Source: Acholeplasma granularum ATCC 19168
GTDB taxonomy: Bacteria > Bacillota_I > Bacilli_A > Acholeplasmatales > Acholeplasmataceae
Assembly (NCBI RefSeq): GCF_000526235.1
Contig: NZ_JAFR01000012.1
Location: 1 to 64,000, forward strand
Length of the DNA: 64,000 bases
Direction: 5' to 3'
This document shows, in pieces, positions 18,258 through 28,330 of the stretch; the first letter of the stretch is position 1; each line of letters begins with the position of its first letter. The translations under genes and the position numbers were made by a program. The notes below the pieces were generated by a model that saw only the letters and a program-made list of their open reading frames with translations, did no database searches and had not been told where the DNA came from.

Positions 18258-18980
18258 ATGCTAGAAATTATAAATGTATCAAAAAGTTATGATGGCAAGA
18301 AAAATGCTGTAGATAATGTATCACTAACAATAAATAAAGGTGATATTTATGGATTTGTTGGTCATAACGGCGCAGGTAAGACAACACTACTAAAATCAAT
18401 TGTCGGATTAATAGATTTTGATTCGGGTGATATTTTAGTCAATGGTGTATCTGTAAAAAAAGATATAATGGGTGTTAAAAAACAAATTGCTTATGTACCT
18501 GATAATCCAGATGTATATGAAACGATGAAAGGTATTGAGTATTTAAACTTTATTGCAGATGCCTTTAAAGTTACTGAAGAAAGAAGAATCGAATTAATTA
18601 ATAAATATGCAAAACTATTTGGAATGGAAAATGTACTTACGCAAACTATTCAAGAATACTCACATGGTATGAAACAAAAAATAGTATTAATAAGTGCACT
18701 CATTCATGAACCAAAAGTATTACTTTTAGATGAACCATTCGTAGGACTAGATCCACAAGCAAGTTTCTTATTAAAAAATGAATTTAAAGCAATGTGTGAA
18801 AAAGGGAGTTCAATTTTCTTTTCAACCCACGTACTTGAAGTAGTTGAAAAATTGTGTAATAAGGTTGCTATTATTAAAAACGGAAAAATCGTAGAATCAG
18901 GTTTAACTGAAAAAATCATTTCCAATAAATCACTTGAAACAATATTCATGGAACTGGAAAAAGAATATGATGTATCTTAA
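18258..18980 (+). CDS. ABC transporter ATP-binding protein (ABC-2/Ecs type)
   Basis: 240 residues. Walker A is GHNGAGKTT (about 36-44), the signature is YSHGMKQK near 139, Walker B LLLDEPFVGLD near 157 and the switch histidine STHV near 192. The acidic C-terminal tail is short. The sequence is of the group that powers ABC-2 type exporters. It overlaps the permease gene at 18967 by about 14 bases, so the two are translated together. Substrate unknown. The start follows AGGGG at 18246-18250. Confidence 0.9.
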   Translation: MLEIINVSKSYDGKKNAVDNVSLTINKGDIYGFVGHNGAGKTTLLKSIVGLIDFDSGDILVNGVSVKKDIMGVKKQIAYVPDNPDVYETMKGIEYLNFIADAFKVTEERRIELINKYAKLFGMENVLTQTIQEYSHGMKQKIVLISALIHEPKVLLLDEPFVGLDPQASFLLKNEFKAMCEKGSSIFFSTHVLEVVEKLCNKVAIIKNGKIVESGLTEKIISNKSLETIFMELEKEYDVS

Positions 18981-20538
18981 GCTATTAAAAATATACTTTA
19001 AAAACGCACTACTTAAAAATTCATTTTCTAATACAAAAACAAAGAAGATATTATTTGCATTCCTACTTGTTTATGTAGGTGTTGCAGTATTTAGTAGTTT
19101 AGGGCTCACATTTTATACCCTAGCAGATACTTTAAATAAAGTTGGTCAAATTGATACACTCATCATATTTTTAGGTGTATATAGTTTAATTGTGCCACTA
19201 GTCATGACAATGTTTAGAACTAGTGGGACACTGTTTTTCTATAAAGACTTTTCCATTGTAGGACCACTTCCTATAAGAAGCAGAACAATCTTCTTAGCGA
19301 AACTTACAATCATGATGCTCTTTATATATATAGGCTCATTAGTATTTATTATTCCTATTTGTTCAATTTATTTTTACTTTGCTGGATTTAATATAATTAA
19401 GTTAATTATCATGATTATTGGCCTTATTTTCTTACCACTTATCCCTGTAATATTCATGACATTTATATCATTTATAATTGGTTATATTTCCATTAAAACA
19501 AAACTTACATCTATTTTTCAAACAGTAGTAACACTTGCTTTAATTATAGGAGTTATGATACTACAATTTAGCATGTCTACAAGCAATGAAAACCCATTAG
19601 GTGGACAAGTTAATATCATGACATTTATAACCCAATATTATTACCCACTTAAATGGTTTACAAACTCTATTGTAAATTTTGATATCTTAAACTTAATATA
19701 TTTAATGTTATCTAGTTTAATTATCTTTGTTTTATCAGTTTTTATATTTGAAAAAATATCATTAAAAATTAATAAGACAACAATAAAAAGATTAAACTTT
19801 AAAAAAGGAAAAACAGTTATTAAATTTAGGCCAATACTAGTTTCATTAATTGGTAAAGAAATAAATAAGTTCTTTAGTATTCCAATTTATATGATCAACG
19901 TAGGATTTGGATTACTATTAATGCTTATTGGAGCACTTGCAAGTATATACTTTAAAAGCGATATACTACCAATCATTCACGAATTAGAATTTAATATCGT
20001 ACCAATACTTAGTGTAACAATTGGGTTTATGGTTGTACTTACCTATACTCCTGCAGTATCCTTATCACTTGAAGGTAAGAATTTATGGATTATAAAAAGT
20101 TTACCCATTTCACCTAAATTAATTATGTTATCAAAAGTTTTATTTAATTTAATACTCATCATACCAATTAGTATCATAAGTATTTTATTATTTGGAATCG
20201 CATTTAATTTAAATATTATTGAAGTATTACTTATTATTTATTATATTGTTAGCTTATCAGTTTTATCATCACATCTAAATGGTATATTCAATTTATTATT
20301 TCCAAAGTTTAATTATGAAAATGAAGCACTCGTTGTTAAACAAAGTGTAAGTGCAATGCTTGCAACATTTGGCGGTATGGCACTTATTGTTACAAGTATA
20401 GGTATATATTATTTATTAAATAATTATATGCATAGTAATCTTAATGTATTTATTATTGGGTCATTAAATATAATATTATCAAGTTTAGTTATGGCTTATT
20501 TATATAAGAGTGCAGATAAACATTTCAATAAATTTTAA
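18967..20538 (+). CDS. ABC-2 type exporter permease
   Basis: About 524 residues from ATG 18967 (ATG 18970 is as good); the frame is open further upstream but only inside the preceding gene. Roughly eleven hydrophobic segments are arranged as two halves, with a cytoplasmic stretch near residues 110-120 (KDFSIVGPLPIRSRTIFLAK) and its repeat near 380 (GKNLWIIKSLPISPKLIMLSK). These 'LPI-S-x-x-x-x-x-K' loops are coupling segments typical of the large putative ABC-2 permeases found in Firmicutes. Together with the upstream ATPase it should form one exporter. Substrate unknown. Confidence 0.8.
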   Translation: MMYLKLLKIYFKNALLKNSFSNTKTKKILFAFLLVYVGVAVFSSLGLTFYTLADTLNKVGQIDTLIIFLGVYSLIVPLVMTMFRTSGTLFFYKDFSIVGPLPIRSRTIFLAKLTIMMLFIYIGSLVFIIPICSIYFYFAGFNIIKLIIMIIGLIFLPLIPVIFMTFISFIIGYISIKTKLTSIFQTVVTLALIIGVMILQFSMSTSNENPLGGQVNIMTFITQYYYPLKWFTNSIVNFDILNLIYLMLSSLIIFVLSVFIFEKISLKINKTTIKRLNFKKGKTVIKFRPILVSLIGKEINKFFSIPIYMINVGFGLLLMLIGALASIYFKSDILPIIHELEFNIVPILSVTIGFMVVLTYTPAVSLSLEGKNLWIIKSLPISPKLIMLSKVLFNLILIIPISIISILLFGIAFNLNIIEVLLIIYYIVSLSVLSSHLNGIFNLLFPKFNYENEALVVKQSVSAMLATFGGMALIVTSIGIYYLLNNYMHSNLNVFIIGSLNIILSSLVMAYLYKSADKHFNKF

Positions 20539-20596
20539 AAGTATTATAAAGCCTTTATAAGGCAATTATAGAAAACAATCATGGGAGGCTTATATC

Positions 20597-21028
20597 ATGG
20601 ATATTAAAGCGTTAAATAAAAGAATTTCAAATAGACTAGGTATTGAAGAATTAGAGTTTAAATTTGAAGATATAAAAGAAGATAGCTTACTATATCTTAA
20701 AGAAAACTATATTGGTATTAATAAAAAATATGAAAATAATTATCTAGAATCTGCAAAATGTTTAGCGCACGAATATCGCCATGCATTTCAAATATTTTAT
20801 ATAAATATCTATCAAAATGAAAGATCAAATGATTGGAGAAAAGATTTTTCTAAATTAAATGAAACATTATCTGAAACTGATTATATTGAACTTGAAATAG
20901 AATTAGATGCATATGCATTTACTAAGTATTATTTAGAAAAGTTTGAAAATTTAAGTGTCACTCATCCAAACAAATCATATGAAAAATTAATTATTAATTA
21001 TATATTAAGAAACTCTGAAATATTTTAA
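20597..21028 (+). CDS. Small HExxH putative zinc metallopeptidase
   Basis: 143 residues, soluble, without signal peptide. Residues 58-62 read HEYRH, an HExxH zinc motif, set in a helix 'AKCLAHEYRHAFQIFY'. Forty residues later ELEIELDAYAF provides a candidate third ligand (E102 or D104) followed by the D-A-Y-A-F helix common to ImmA-like and related small gluzincin/metalloprotease families. It stands alone between the ABC exporter and a lipoprotein, with a GGGAGG site at 20582. A cytoplasmic peptidase is the likely role; its target (perhaps a regulator) is not known and no adjacent repressor gene is present. Confidence 0.6.
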   Translation: MDIKALNKRISNRLGIEELEFKFEDIKEDSLLYLKENYIGINKKYENNYLESAKCLAHEYRHAFQIFYINIYQNERSNDWRKDFSKLNETLSETDYIELEIELDAYAFTKYYLEKFENLSVTHPNKSYEKLIINYILRNSEIF

Positions 21029-21035
21029 GCAATTT

Positions 21036-21070
21036 AGGTAAACAATTTATATTTGTTTACCTTTTATTTT
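21036..21070 (+). terminator. Hairpin terminator
   Basis: AGGTAAACAA (21036-21045) pairs with TTGTTTACCT (21052-21061), followed by TTTTATTTT. Confidence 0.85.
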
Positions 21071-21153
21071 GAAAAAATAATATATCTAGTTATAATATAT
21101 GTATATACAACCTAACATTATAAAAATCTATATTTTAAAAAAGGAAAATAATT

Positions 21154-23886
21154 ATGAATAAATATATAAGCATTCTAATCATTATGCTACTTAGTATTTA
21201 TCTTGTATCCTGTACAGATAATATACTCATTGATGATGAAGTACCTGACATTATAGATACTCCAAAACCAAATCCAAAGGAAGTGGAAATATCTATAGCA
21301 GGAAGTGATGTAAAAGTTACAATGGATCCAGCACTGTATTTATCTAATCACATTGAATATATAGATACTTCAAATAAAATCGTATTATACACACCTAGAT
21401 GGCATTATGAAAAAACTAATAGGTTAGAGGATGCAACAGAATATGTAGCAATCATTAATACCAAAGGTTTATATACGATTACAGAAATTAATAATTTAGG
21501 TAATCAAGAAATACCACTAAATGGCATCATCATATCTGTACCTAATAATATGGAAAAGGTCTTTAATATAGGAGATGAAATTAATCAAAAATCTGTAAAA
21601 ATTGAAAATTTTTCATATGCTATTAAGACCAATAAAGGTGTTAGGTTAGCACTTGATGATATCAATTCTAAAGATAGCTATAGAAGGTTTATATATTATA
21701 ATTATTTATATGGTAAAAACACCCAAACCTTAAAAACAAATACCAGTGAATTAATCATTCATTATGACCAAAAATTAGAATCATTTAAAATCAGTCAAAA
21801 ATCAAATGAAGGAAATAATGACATTCCTTTAGATGGATTTGTTATATCAACAAATGGTGAACCAAATAAATCCTTACTTCTAAATAATCTATTATTTGAT
21901 GAAAATGATTTAATAGAACTTATTAATTTTGATTTTATTAACTTAGAAGAAACATATACACATCCTTTTAATGGCATTGGTGGATTAAGATTAACAGACT
22001 ATATATTAGTATATGAATCCCCAAGTAAATCAAGTAACCAAAATATTTATGGATATGAAGCTGCAGTAAATAAAGACGGTATTGTTGTTGAAAAAAATGT
22101 ATTAGTTGATATTCCTGAAGGCGGGTTTGTTTTATCAGGTCATGGTATAAATCGTACCTTTATTATGAATGAAATAAAATTGGGTTCTAAAATTACTTAT
22201 GATAATCATACTAAAAAAATAACCATAAATAACCATTTAATTAATCAAGCAATGTTTGAATTAAATACTTCTTATTTAAAATCAAAAAATGAAGTAGATG
22301 AAGCATTAACTAATTATTATGATGTCAATGATATAGAAAATTCTAAGAGTGAGTTAAGTATAATTGAAGATAGTATTAAAATACTTAATGAGTTATCAAT
22401 AGAATTAAATAATACATATGATCCAGGTAAAGTAATTTTATTTAATCAACATAAAAACAATATTATGCCACTTTTTAATCAAGTATATTTAAATACACGT
22501 GTTTCAAGAAAAATTGAAACACGTGGTATTTGGCATAGGCCAAATGAGCTGAATTTAGATGAGGTAAAATCATTACTAGATACATTAGAAAATTTGAATT
22601 TTACAGACATTTACCTAGAGACTTTTTGGAATGGTTATGTGGTATATAAGTCTAGTATTGCACCATACCATGTGATGTTTAATGAAAGTGATTTTGGTCC
22701 TTATAATGATTATTTAGATGCGTTTTTAAGTGAAGCCAAATTACGAAACATTCATGTTCATGCATGGGTAGAAAACTTTTTTGTAGGGACAGTTAATCAA
22801 CATAGTAATCTTTGGGAAAAATATAGTTATTGGCGTAATAAAGATATATTAGGTAATGAAGTAGTTACTAATAAACCAGGTGGTGAAGAAGAAGGGTTTT
22901 TATTCTTTGATCCGGCCAATAATGAAGCACGTGAATTTATTATAAATATTTATAAAGAAATCGTAAACTTTGATATTAAAGGTTTACAACTAGACTATAT
23001 TAGATATCCATCTGGAAATGATTATGTTGTTTATAGTACAGGATATACAGAAACTGCAATGAATGAATTTAAGATATTATATAATTATACGGGTAATTTA
23101 GTAATGGATGTTCAAACAAATAAAGAACTATATAATCAATGGAATTTATATCGTCAAAATAAAATCAATACATTTGTTGAAAGAATCTATAATGAGATTA
23201 AGCCACTAAAAAATGATTTAATGTTATCGATTGCTGTAGGACCAAATGCAGTTGATGCTAAAACCAATTTAATGCAAGATTGGGAAACTTGGGTTACAAA
23301 TGGATATATCGATGCAGTTTTACCTATGGCTTATGTTAACGATGAGGCAACATTAGAATCAATTATCATAGATTTAAATAAAATTACTAAAGATTTATCT
23401 TATAGTTTTGTTGGTATAGCACCTACATATTACAATTTACCAGATATTTATAATGCAACCTACATGGATAGAATTAACTACAACAATTCACACGGACATG
23501 CAATTTTTGCATCTCACAATATAATTAATAATGAAAATGTAAAATCAATAATAATAAACGGACTATATAAAAATAAAGCTATATCAATTACTGATTCAAT
23601 TCATGAGATACTTAAAGTATTTGTAGACGATATTAAACATAAGTTTACAAATATCTATATTCCAAATGATTTATCTACCAAAACTAAATATAATATCTTA
23701 GTTAATAAATTAAATGATTTAAGTACTAAAACATATGATTCAAAACAAGATCAAGAAATCTTATTAAATAGTCTAGTAACTATAAAATTAGAACTAAATG
23801 AATATGTCGATCAAAAAGCTTATAACAACTTAAACAATTATTTTAATTATTTTATTAATATAATAGAGATTAAAACCACAAGATAA
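21154..23886 (+). CDS. Lipoprotein with C-terminal GHL10/DUF187 (YngK-like) glycosyl-hydrolase-like domain
   Basis: 910 residues. The signal peptide has a membrane stretch and the lipobox LVSC (Cys 20). Residues 30-370 hold three similar beta-rich units with the recurring motif I-P-x-x-G-F-V-I-S or 'PLNGIIIS' and FNIGDEI, probably substrate-binding or stalk repeats. From about residue 455 a TIM-barrel begins: RGIWHRPNELNLDEV, YLETFWNGYVVY, HAWVENFF, then GLQLDYIRYP (near 610) and VLPMAYVND (near 723), all typical of the GHL10 family, which is thought to hydrolyse surface glycans. It lies directly upstream of an LtaS-like gene, fitting a role in the cell envelope. The acidic residues of the active site are not assigned. 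Confidence 0.8.
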   Translation: MNKYISILIIMLLSIYLVSCTDNILIDDEVPDIIDTPKPNPKEVEISIAGSDVKVTMDPALYLSNHIEYIDTSNKIVLYTPRWHYEKTNRLEDATEYVAIINTKGLYTITEINNLGNQEIPLNGIIISVPNNMEKVFNIGDEINQKSVKIENFSYAIKTNKGVRLALDDINSKDSYRRFIYYNYLYGKNTQTLKTNTSELIIHYDQKLESFKISQKSNEGNNDIPLDGFVISTNGEPNKSLLLNNLLFDENDLIELINFDFINLEETYTHPFNGIGGLRLTDYILVYESPSKSSNQNIYGYEAAVNKDGIVVEKNVLVDIPEGGFVLSGHGINRTFIMNEIKLGSKITYDNHTKKITINNHLINQAMFELNTSYLKSKNEVDEALTNYYDVNDIENSKSELSIIEDSIKILNELSIELNNTYDPGKVILFNQHKNNIMPLFNQVYLNTRVSRKIETRGIWHRPNELNLDEVKSLLDTLENLNFTDIYLETFWNGYVVYKSSIAPYHVMFNESDFGPYNDYLDAFLSEAKLRNIHVHAWVENFFVGTVNQHSNLWEKYSYWRNKDILGNEVVTNKPGGEEEGFLFFDPANNEAREFIINIYKEIVNFDIKGLQLDYIRYPSGNDYVVYSTGYTETAMNEFKILYNYTGNLVMDVQTNKELYNQWNLYRQNKINTFVERIYNEIKPLKNDLMLSIAVGPNAVDAKTNLMQDWETWVTNGYIDAVLPMAYVNDEATLESIIIDLNKITKDLSYSFVGIAPTYYNLPDIYNATYMDRINYNNSHGHAIFASHNIINNENVKSIIINGLYKNKAISITDSIHEILKVFVDDIKHKFTNIYIPNDLSTKTKYNILVNKLNDLSTKTYDSKQDQEILLNSLVTIKLELNEYVDQKAYNNLNNYFNYFINIIEIKTTR

Positions 23887-24004
23887 ATTAAAAAACCAAT
23901 AAAAAAGATATCAAATATTGAACTTATTTGATTTATTAAGATATAATAAACACATAATTGATTTTATAATTATAAGAAGCATCTACATAAAGGGAATAAT
24001 AAAA

Positions 24005-26119
24005 GTGACAAAAGAAACCAAGAAAACATTATTAGTTATATTCATATTTTATGTAACTAATATCATAAATACATATTTTGTAACGACAGCCGTATTAAAT
24101 AGATATTTAATCGCTTTTAGACGTAGTCCAATGATAGAACTAAATTCTATATTGGGTAATTTTGCAGCACTCACCATACTTCTAATTACAGGATTTATAA
24201 TATTTAAAACCAGAAAAAGTCGACTACTTTATATGTTTTGGTTAACTTTTGGGTTAAATGTAGGTATATTTTCTATAGGTATATTTACTAAATATTATCA
24301 AACAATGTTTTCAATTTATGAAATGACACTTTTTTATAACCCAGCACTTGATCTAGCAGGTTCTATATTTATAGAAGCACTAAGAGAAATTATTGTCTAT
24401 TACCGTATACTGGTTTTTATACCAACTATAATCATGGGAATAATATATTTATACGTCAAACAACAACATAAACCACAAAAAGAATTATTTGTAAGAAAAC
24501 ATCAATTAAAACATGGACCAATGCTACCAGTGATGGTACTTATTATGGGCTTTATACTTTCTCTTACAACTTTAGGTGTTGTAAAAGTATCTATGGAATC
24601 TAAATGGCCCGTGAATGCTGAAAGATCTTTATATGGTGTGCAGTCAGCAGGTTTATATAATTATTATTTAGGTGAGTTTATTGGTATTAACTTACTTGAA
24701 TCAACTAAAGAAGAACAAATAGACTTAAGCATATATGATGAATATAATAAAAATAAAGATAGTTATACCAATTTATATGGTCAAACATATCATAATAAGC
24801 TACAATTTAAAGATGCATCAACTGTCGAAACACCTTTATTAAATAATGAAAATGATTTACTAAACGGGTTATTTAAAGATAAAAATATAGTTATTGTTCA
24901 TATTGAAACATTTAATCATTTTCTACTTGAAGAAGATAATCCATATTTCGATGAAAACTACTTAAAACATTTAAAAATGATTATGAGTGAATCCTACGTA
25001 CTGGATAACTTTTATGCAAATGTAGGTTTAGGAAATTCATCAGATGCTGAATTTTCTGTAATGACTGGGTTATATCCTAGAGGTGATACCACCATTTATT
25101 GGAACTATAATGACGTTGAATATGAATTTGATGCGCTACCTAAATTATTTAAAGGCTATGATGCTACATCACTTCATGGTGATGTACCAATATTTTATAA
25201 TCGTCAAAAGGTTCATGAAAATATGTTTGAATTTAACCGCTATATTTATTATGATGTTGAAAATCCAACATCATCAAATAATAATGCAGTTTCTAGATTT
25301 CCTAACTATCTTGAAAAAACCGATGAGAAAAGCCCATGGATCAGTGACTTATCCTTACTAGATTGGGTATTAGATGAAGCAAATAGAATATCACAAAATA
25401 ACCAAAACTATTTACTTTATCCAATAATGATTCAACCACATACACCTTATGCATATGATCCATACATCAATGAACCACAATTTAGTTTTGATGATTTAAA
25501 TGTGGATCAAACAACATTAAAATTATTAAATTATGAGACTTATGTAGATTCATTTTATGAAAAATTTATAGCATTAACAAAACAATTAGAAAATACAGTT
25601 TATGTATTTTATGGAGATCATGGTTCCGGTATTCCAAAAGTGGATTTAGAAACTATTTTAGATCGTAGCCTAAGCCCATTAGAATACCGAAATGAAATGT
25701 TAAAAACAACAGCATTTATCTATGCACCAGATGATAATGATAAAGATTCTTTAGTTCCTAGAGGATTATTAAAAGGTAAACAAAATCGCTTACGTAGTCA
25801 AGTCGATTTATATAGAACAATTGTTGAGCTCTTTGGTGTAACTACAAATCAGTATTATTATGGAGTAAATGCTTTATCAAATGAAAATACATATTCAATA
25901 GATACTAGAACATTTGATATTATTACAGATGATTATTATATATTATCTAAACATATAGCAACTGATGGCACACCAACCTTTGATAATGTACTATATTTCA
26001 AAAATGAAAATGATATACTTAAACCACCTTATGAACTCTATGAATATGTATCTATTTTTAAAAATAGAATGGATAAAATGATCACACAAAATCTTCAACA
26101 ATATTTACTAAATACATAA
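24005..26119 (+). CDS. LTA synthase/sulfatase-family membrane phosphotransferase (LtaS-like)
   Basis: 704 residues from GTG 24005, supported by AGGGA at 23991-23995; the open frame upstream to 23918 lacks a good site. Five membrane helices (about 8-190 of this frame) precede an extracellular alkaline-phosphatase-fold domain. Metal ligands are visible: VHIETFNHF (Glu) near residue 273, NSSDAEF with the nucleophile position, and YGDHGSG (Asp-His) near 536. The nucleophile is Ser rather than the Thr of Staphylococcus LtaS (N-S-S-D-A-E). The enzyme class transfers glycerol-phosphate or similar groups from lipid donors onto outer-surface glycolipids. In a wall-less organism a lipoglycan or phosphoglycolipid is the likely product, an inference. 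Confidence 0.85.
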   Translation: MTKETKKTLLVIFIFYVTNIINTYFVTTAVLNRYLIAFRRSPMIELNSILGNFAALTILLITGFIIFKTRKSRLLYMFWLTFGLNVGIFSIGIFTKYYQTMFSIYEMTLFYNPALDLAGSIFIEALREIIVYYRILVFIPTIIMGIIYLYVKQQHKPQKELFVRKHQLKHGPMLPVMVLIMGFILSLTTLGVVKVSMESKWPVNAERSLYGVQSAGLYNYYLGEFIGINLLESTKEEQIDLSIYDEYNKNKDSYTNLYGQTYHNKLQFKDASTVETPLLNNENDLLNGLFKDKNIVIVHIETFNHFLLEEDNPYFDENYLKHLKMIMSESYVLDNFYANVGLGNSSDAEFSVMTGLYPRGDTTIYWNYNDVEYEFDALPKLFKGYDATSLHGDVPIFYNRQKVHENMFEFNRYIYYDVENPTSSNNNAVSRFPNYLEKTDEKSPWISDLSLLDWVLDEANRISQNNQNYLLYPIMIQPHTPYAYDPYINEPQFSFDDLNVDQTTLKLLNYETYVDSFYEKFIALTKQLENTVYVFYGDHGSGIPKVDLETILDRSLSPLEYRNEMLKTTAFIYAPDDNDKDSLVPRGLLKGKQNRLRSQVDLYRTIVELFGVTTNQYYYGVNALSNENTYSIDTRTFDIITDDYYILSKHIATDGTPTFDNVLYFKNENDILKPPYELYEYVSIFKNRMDKMITQNLQQYLLNT

Positions 26120-26127
26120 CACTTATA

Positions 26128-26170
26128 ACAATCCAGTTAAGTTCTAATTTACTGGATTGTTTTTATTTTA
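26128..26170 (+). terminator. Terminator after the LtaS-like gene
   Basis: A perfect 10-base stem (ACAATCCAGT at 26128-26137 with its complement at 26151-26160) is followed by TTTTATTTTA. Confidence 0.9.
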
Positions 26171-26275
26171 ATTATTCATCAAAGATTCAAATATAAAAGT
26201 AAAGTTCAAGTTAAGTACAAACAGTATGTATAATTAATAAAAATTACTTTATAATGTGAGTAAGGGGGAATTCAT

Positions 26276-27574
26276 ATGCCAGAGATTATTGACAACATAA
26301 AAGTTGCAGAAAAGATTAAAAAATTATTAAAAGAAAACCAAATGACACAGGATGATTTAGCAAATAAACTATCTATTACTAAATCAGCTGTTTCACAAAA
26401 CTTAAGAGGTAAATCTACATTTGATATACAAAATCTAATTTTAATTGCTCAAATGTTTAATATGAGTTTAGATGAACTATTAAGTTTAGAAGACGAAACA
26501 TCACCTAATTTTTCTGAATACCAAAAGGTTGTTTCAAAAGGAATGGATGCATTCAAAGGTCATGATCCAAAAAACCTAAATATTAAAACACCTGATATTT
26601 ATGGTAAGGTTTTAATTGATTATATTATTGAACAAAAAGAATTTAACATGTTTAAGTATTTAAATGATGAAAAAGTAGAATTTGTTGAAACTTATTATCA
26701 TAGACAATTAGAAATATACTTAAAAATAATTATCTTTATGTTAGAAAACAATTTAGGTGATATCCATCATTATGTACTACTTTATCAAAAACTAGAAGGT
26801 TCATTTAAAATTAAAAATGAATTACTAGAAAAAATGGTTTGGGGACTTTTAGATATGCCTCAAAACAATTATATGATGAGCAATTTATATACTCAAAAGC
26901 CCAACTTAAAAGAACGCTTTAAATTTATTAAAGAACCAAAGATTAATAGAGTTATATCAAAAAATGACTTGCTTGAAATGATTTCAAAATATAAATTAAA
27001 AAACATCTTAAACCAAATTATTCATAACCTTCTTGTTATGGAAGATTTAAAAGATGTTGTAACAATATTTTCAAAATATAGTTATATTGAAGGTATAACT
27101 ATATTTATAAACCATTTTATTAAAGAAAAACTACCTTGGCTAAAAAAGGTCTCATTAGATGTTCAAAAACTATATTTGATGATTTTAGAGTTAAATAATT
27201 TAGACCTGATTTTACTTTTTGCACAAAAATCAATATATACGGATTTAACAGTCATCATAAAAAAATTAATTCAACAAGGACAAGTAACCTTTGCATTAGA
27301 ACTTATAAATGAGTTTGAAGAAGAATTAGTATATAAAGAAATAGCACTTACTGCAATCAATAATAATCAAATAGATTTCTTAGAAAACATACTTCCTAAA
27401 TTAAAAAATGATGATTTAAATTATTTATTTTCTCAAGTTAAAGATAAAAACATTAATATGCTTATATTCTTAATTAAAAACGGGGCTAAGGTAGAAGAGA
27501 AATATTATAATTTTGATACCTTTAAAAAGATTAATTTAATATTTGAAGAAGTGATTAAAAAAGGGGATAAATAA
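26276..27574 (+). CDS. XRE-family HTH protein with long helical C-terminal region
   Basis: 432 residues. Residues 8-68 form a Cro/C1-type helix-turn-helix (QMTQDDLANKLSITKSAVSQNLRGKS). The following 360 residues are almost entirely helical, lack transmembrane segments, and show helical-repeat-like spacing in the second half (LNNLDLILLFAQKS, NQIDFLENIL, KNINMLIFLIKNGAKVEE), the last reading like an ankyrin-type turn. AAGGGGG at 26262-26268 sets ATG 26276. Its stop overlaps the start of a small membrane gene (TAATG), so the two work together: a DNA-binding regulator with a membrane partner. The signal is unknown. Confidence 0.75.
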   Translation: MPEIIDNIKVAEKIKKLLKENQMTQDDLANKLSITKSAVSQNLRGKSTFDIQNLILIAQMFNMSLDELLSLEDETSPNFSEYQKVVSKGMDAFKGHDPKNLNIKTPDIYGKVLIDYIIEQKEFNMFKYLNDEKVEFVETYYHRQLEIYLKIIIFMLENNLGDIHHYVLLYQKLEGSFKIKNELLEKMVWGLLDMPQNNYMMSNLYTQKPNLKERFKFIKEPKINRVISKNDLLEMISKYKLKNILNQIIHNLLVMEDLKDVVTIFSKYSYIEGITIFINHFIKEKLPWLKKVSLDVQKLYLMILELNNLDLILLFAQKSIYTDLTVIIKKLIQQGQVTFALELINEFEEELVYKEIALTAINNNQIDFLENILPKLKNDDLNYLFSQVKDKNINMLIFLIKNGAKVEEKYYNFDTFKKINLIFEEVIKKGDK

Positions 27575-28239
27575 TGAATGATTTTATTATTAACAATATA
27601 GAAACTATTACAGTTATAGGTTTTATATTTACTTTTATATTTTTGATAGTCATAATAAGTTTAATTAGATATTTATATGAACTCTTTACAGAAAATAAAT
27701 TTATTATTGTTGCATCATCTAACATCGTATCAGGTGAGCTAGAAAAGCAGTTTATGGTAAGAATATTTAATAAAAATATGAATGATATTCGAATATCTAG
27801 CCTAGGTTTTTCTTATAAAGAAAATAATATTGATTTTTTTAATCAATATTTAGAAGACAACAAGCTAAGTAATAATCATAAAGTTGTTGTCTTATCAAGA
27901 GATTATATTACTTTAAATATTCATACCAATAAACTTAAAAATGTCATATTAGATATTAATAAAGGAAAAATGAAGGTTTCTAAGCTCGATGTTTATGTAA
28001 CAGATGCCCTTGGTATAACTACTAAAATAAAAGCTAAAGAAATAAGAAAAATTATTTTGCGTATGATAAAAGAATCTCATAAATTAAAACAAATAGAACT
28101 AAAAATTGAAAAAGATAAACTTAAAAAAGAAAATAAAACAGAAAAACAAAGAAATAAAATAGAAAAAAAGATAATTAGAAAAGAAAAATTATCTAAAGTT
28201 ATATTTAAACTAAAAAATTTATTTAAATCCAAAAAGTAA
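27574..28239 (+). CDS. Single-pass membrane protein with basic coiled-coil tail, unknown function
   Basis: 221 residues. One hydrophobic segment at about 12-36 anchors the protein; a small beta-rich domain follows (IIVASSNIVSGELEKQFMVRIFNKN, about 46-150), and the last 60 residues are a lysine/glutamate-rich coiled coil that ends KLKNLFKSKK. The start ATG overlaps the TAA of the XRE gene, so its synthesis is coupled to that regulator. No family recognised. It could hold the regulator at the membrane or respond to a surface signal; that is speculation from context. Confidence 0.65.
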   Translation: MNDFIINNIETITVIGFIFTFIFLIVIISLIRYLYELFTENKFIIVASSNIVSGELEKQFMVRIFNKNMNDIRISSLGFSYKENNIDFFNQYLEDNKLSNNHKVVVLSRDYITLNIHTNKLKNVILDINKGKMKVSKLDVYVTDALGITTKIKAKEIRKIILRMIKESHKLKQIELKIEKDKLKKENKTEKQRNKIEKKIIRKEKLSKVIFKLKNLFKSKK

Positions 28240-28330
28240 TCAAGTTTAAGTCTATAAATAACCTCTAAACTATAAAAGTGATAAAATAAAGGTGTCATAT
28301 AAGATAATTATATGAAAGGAGATTAAATAT

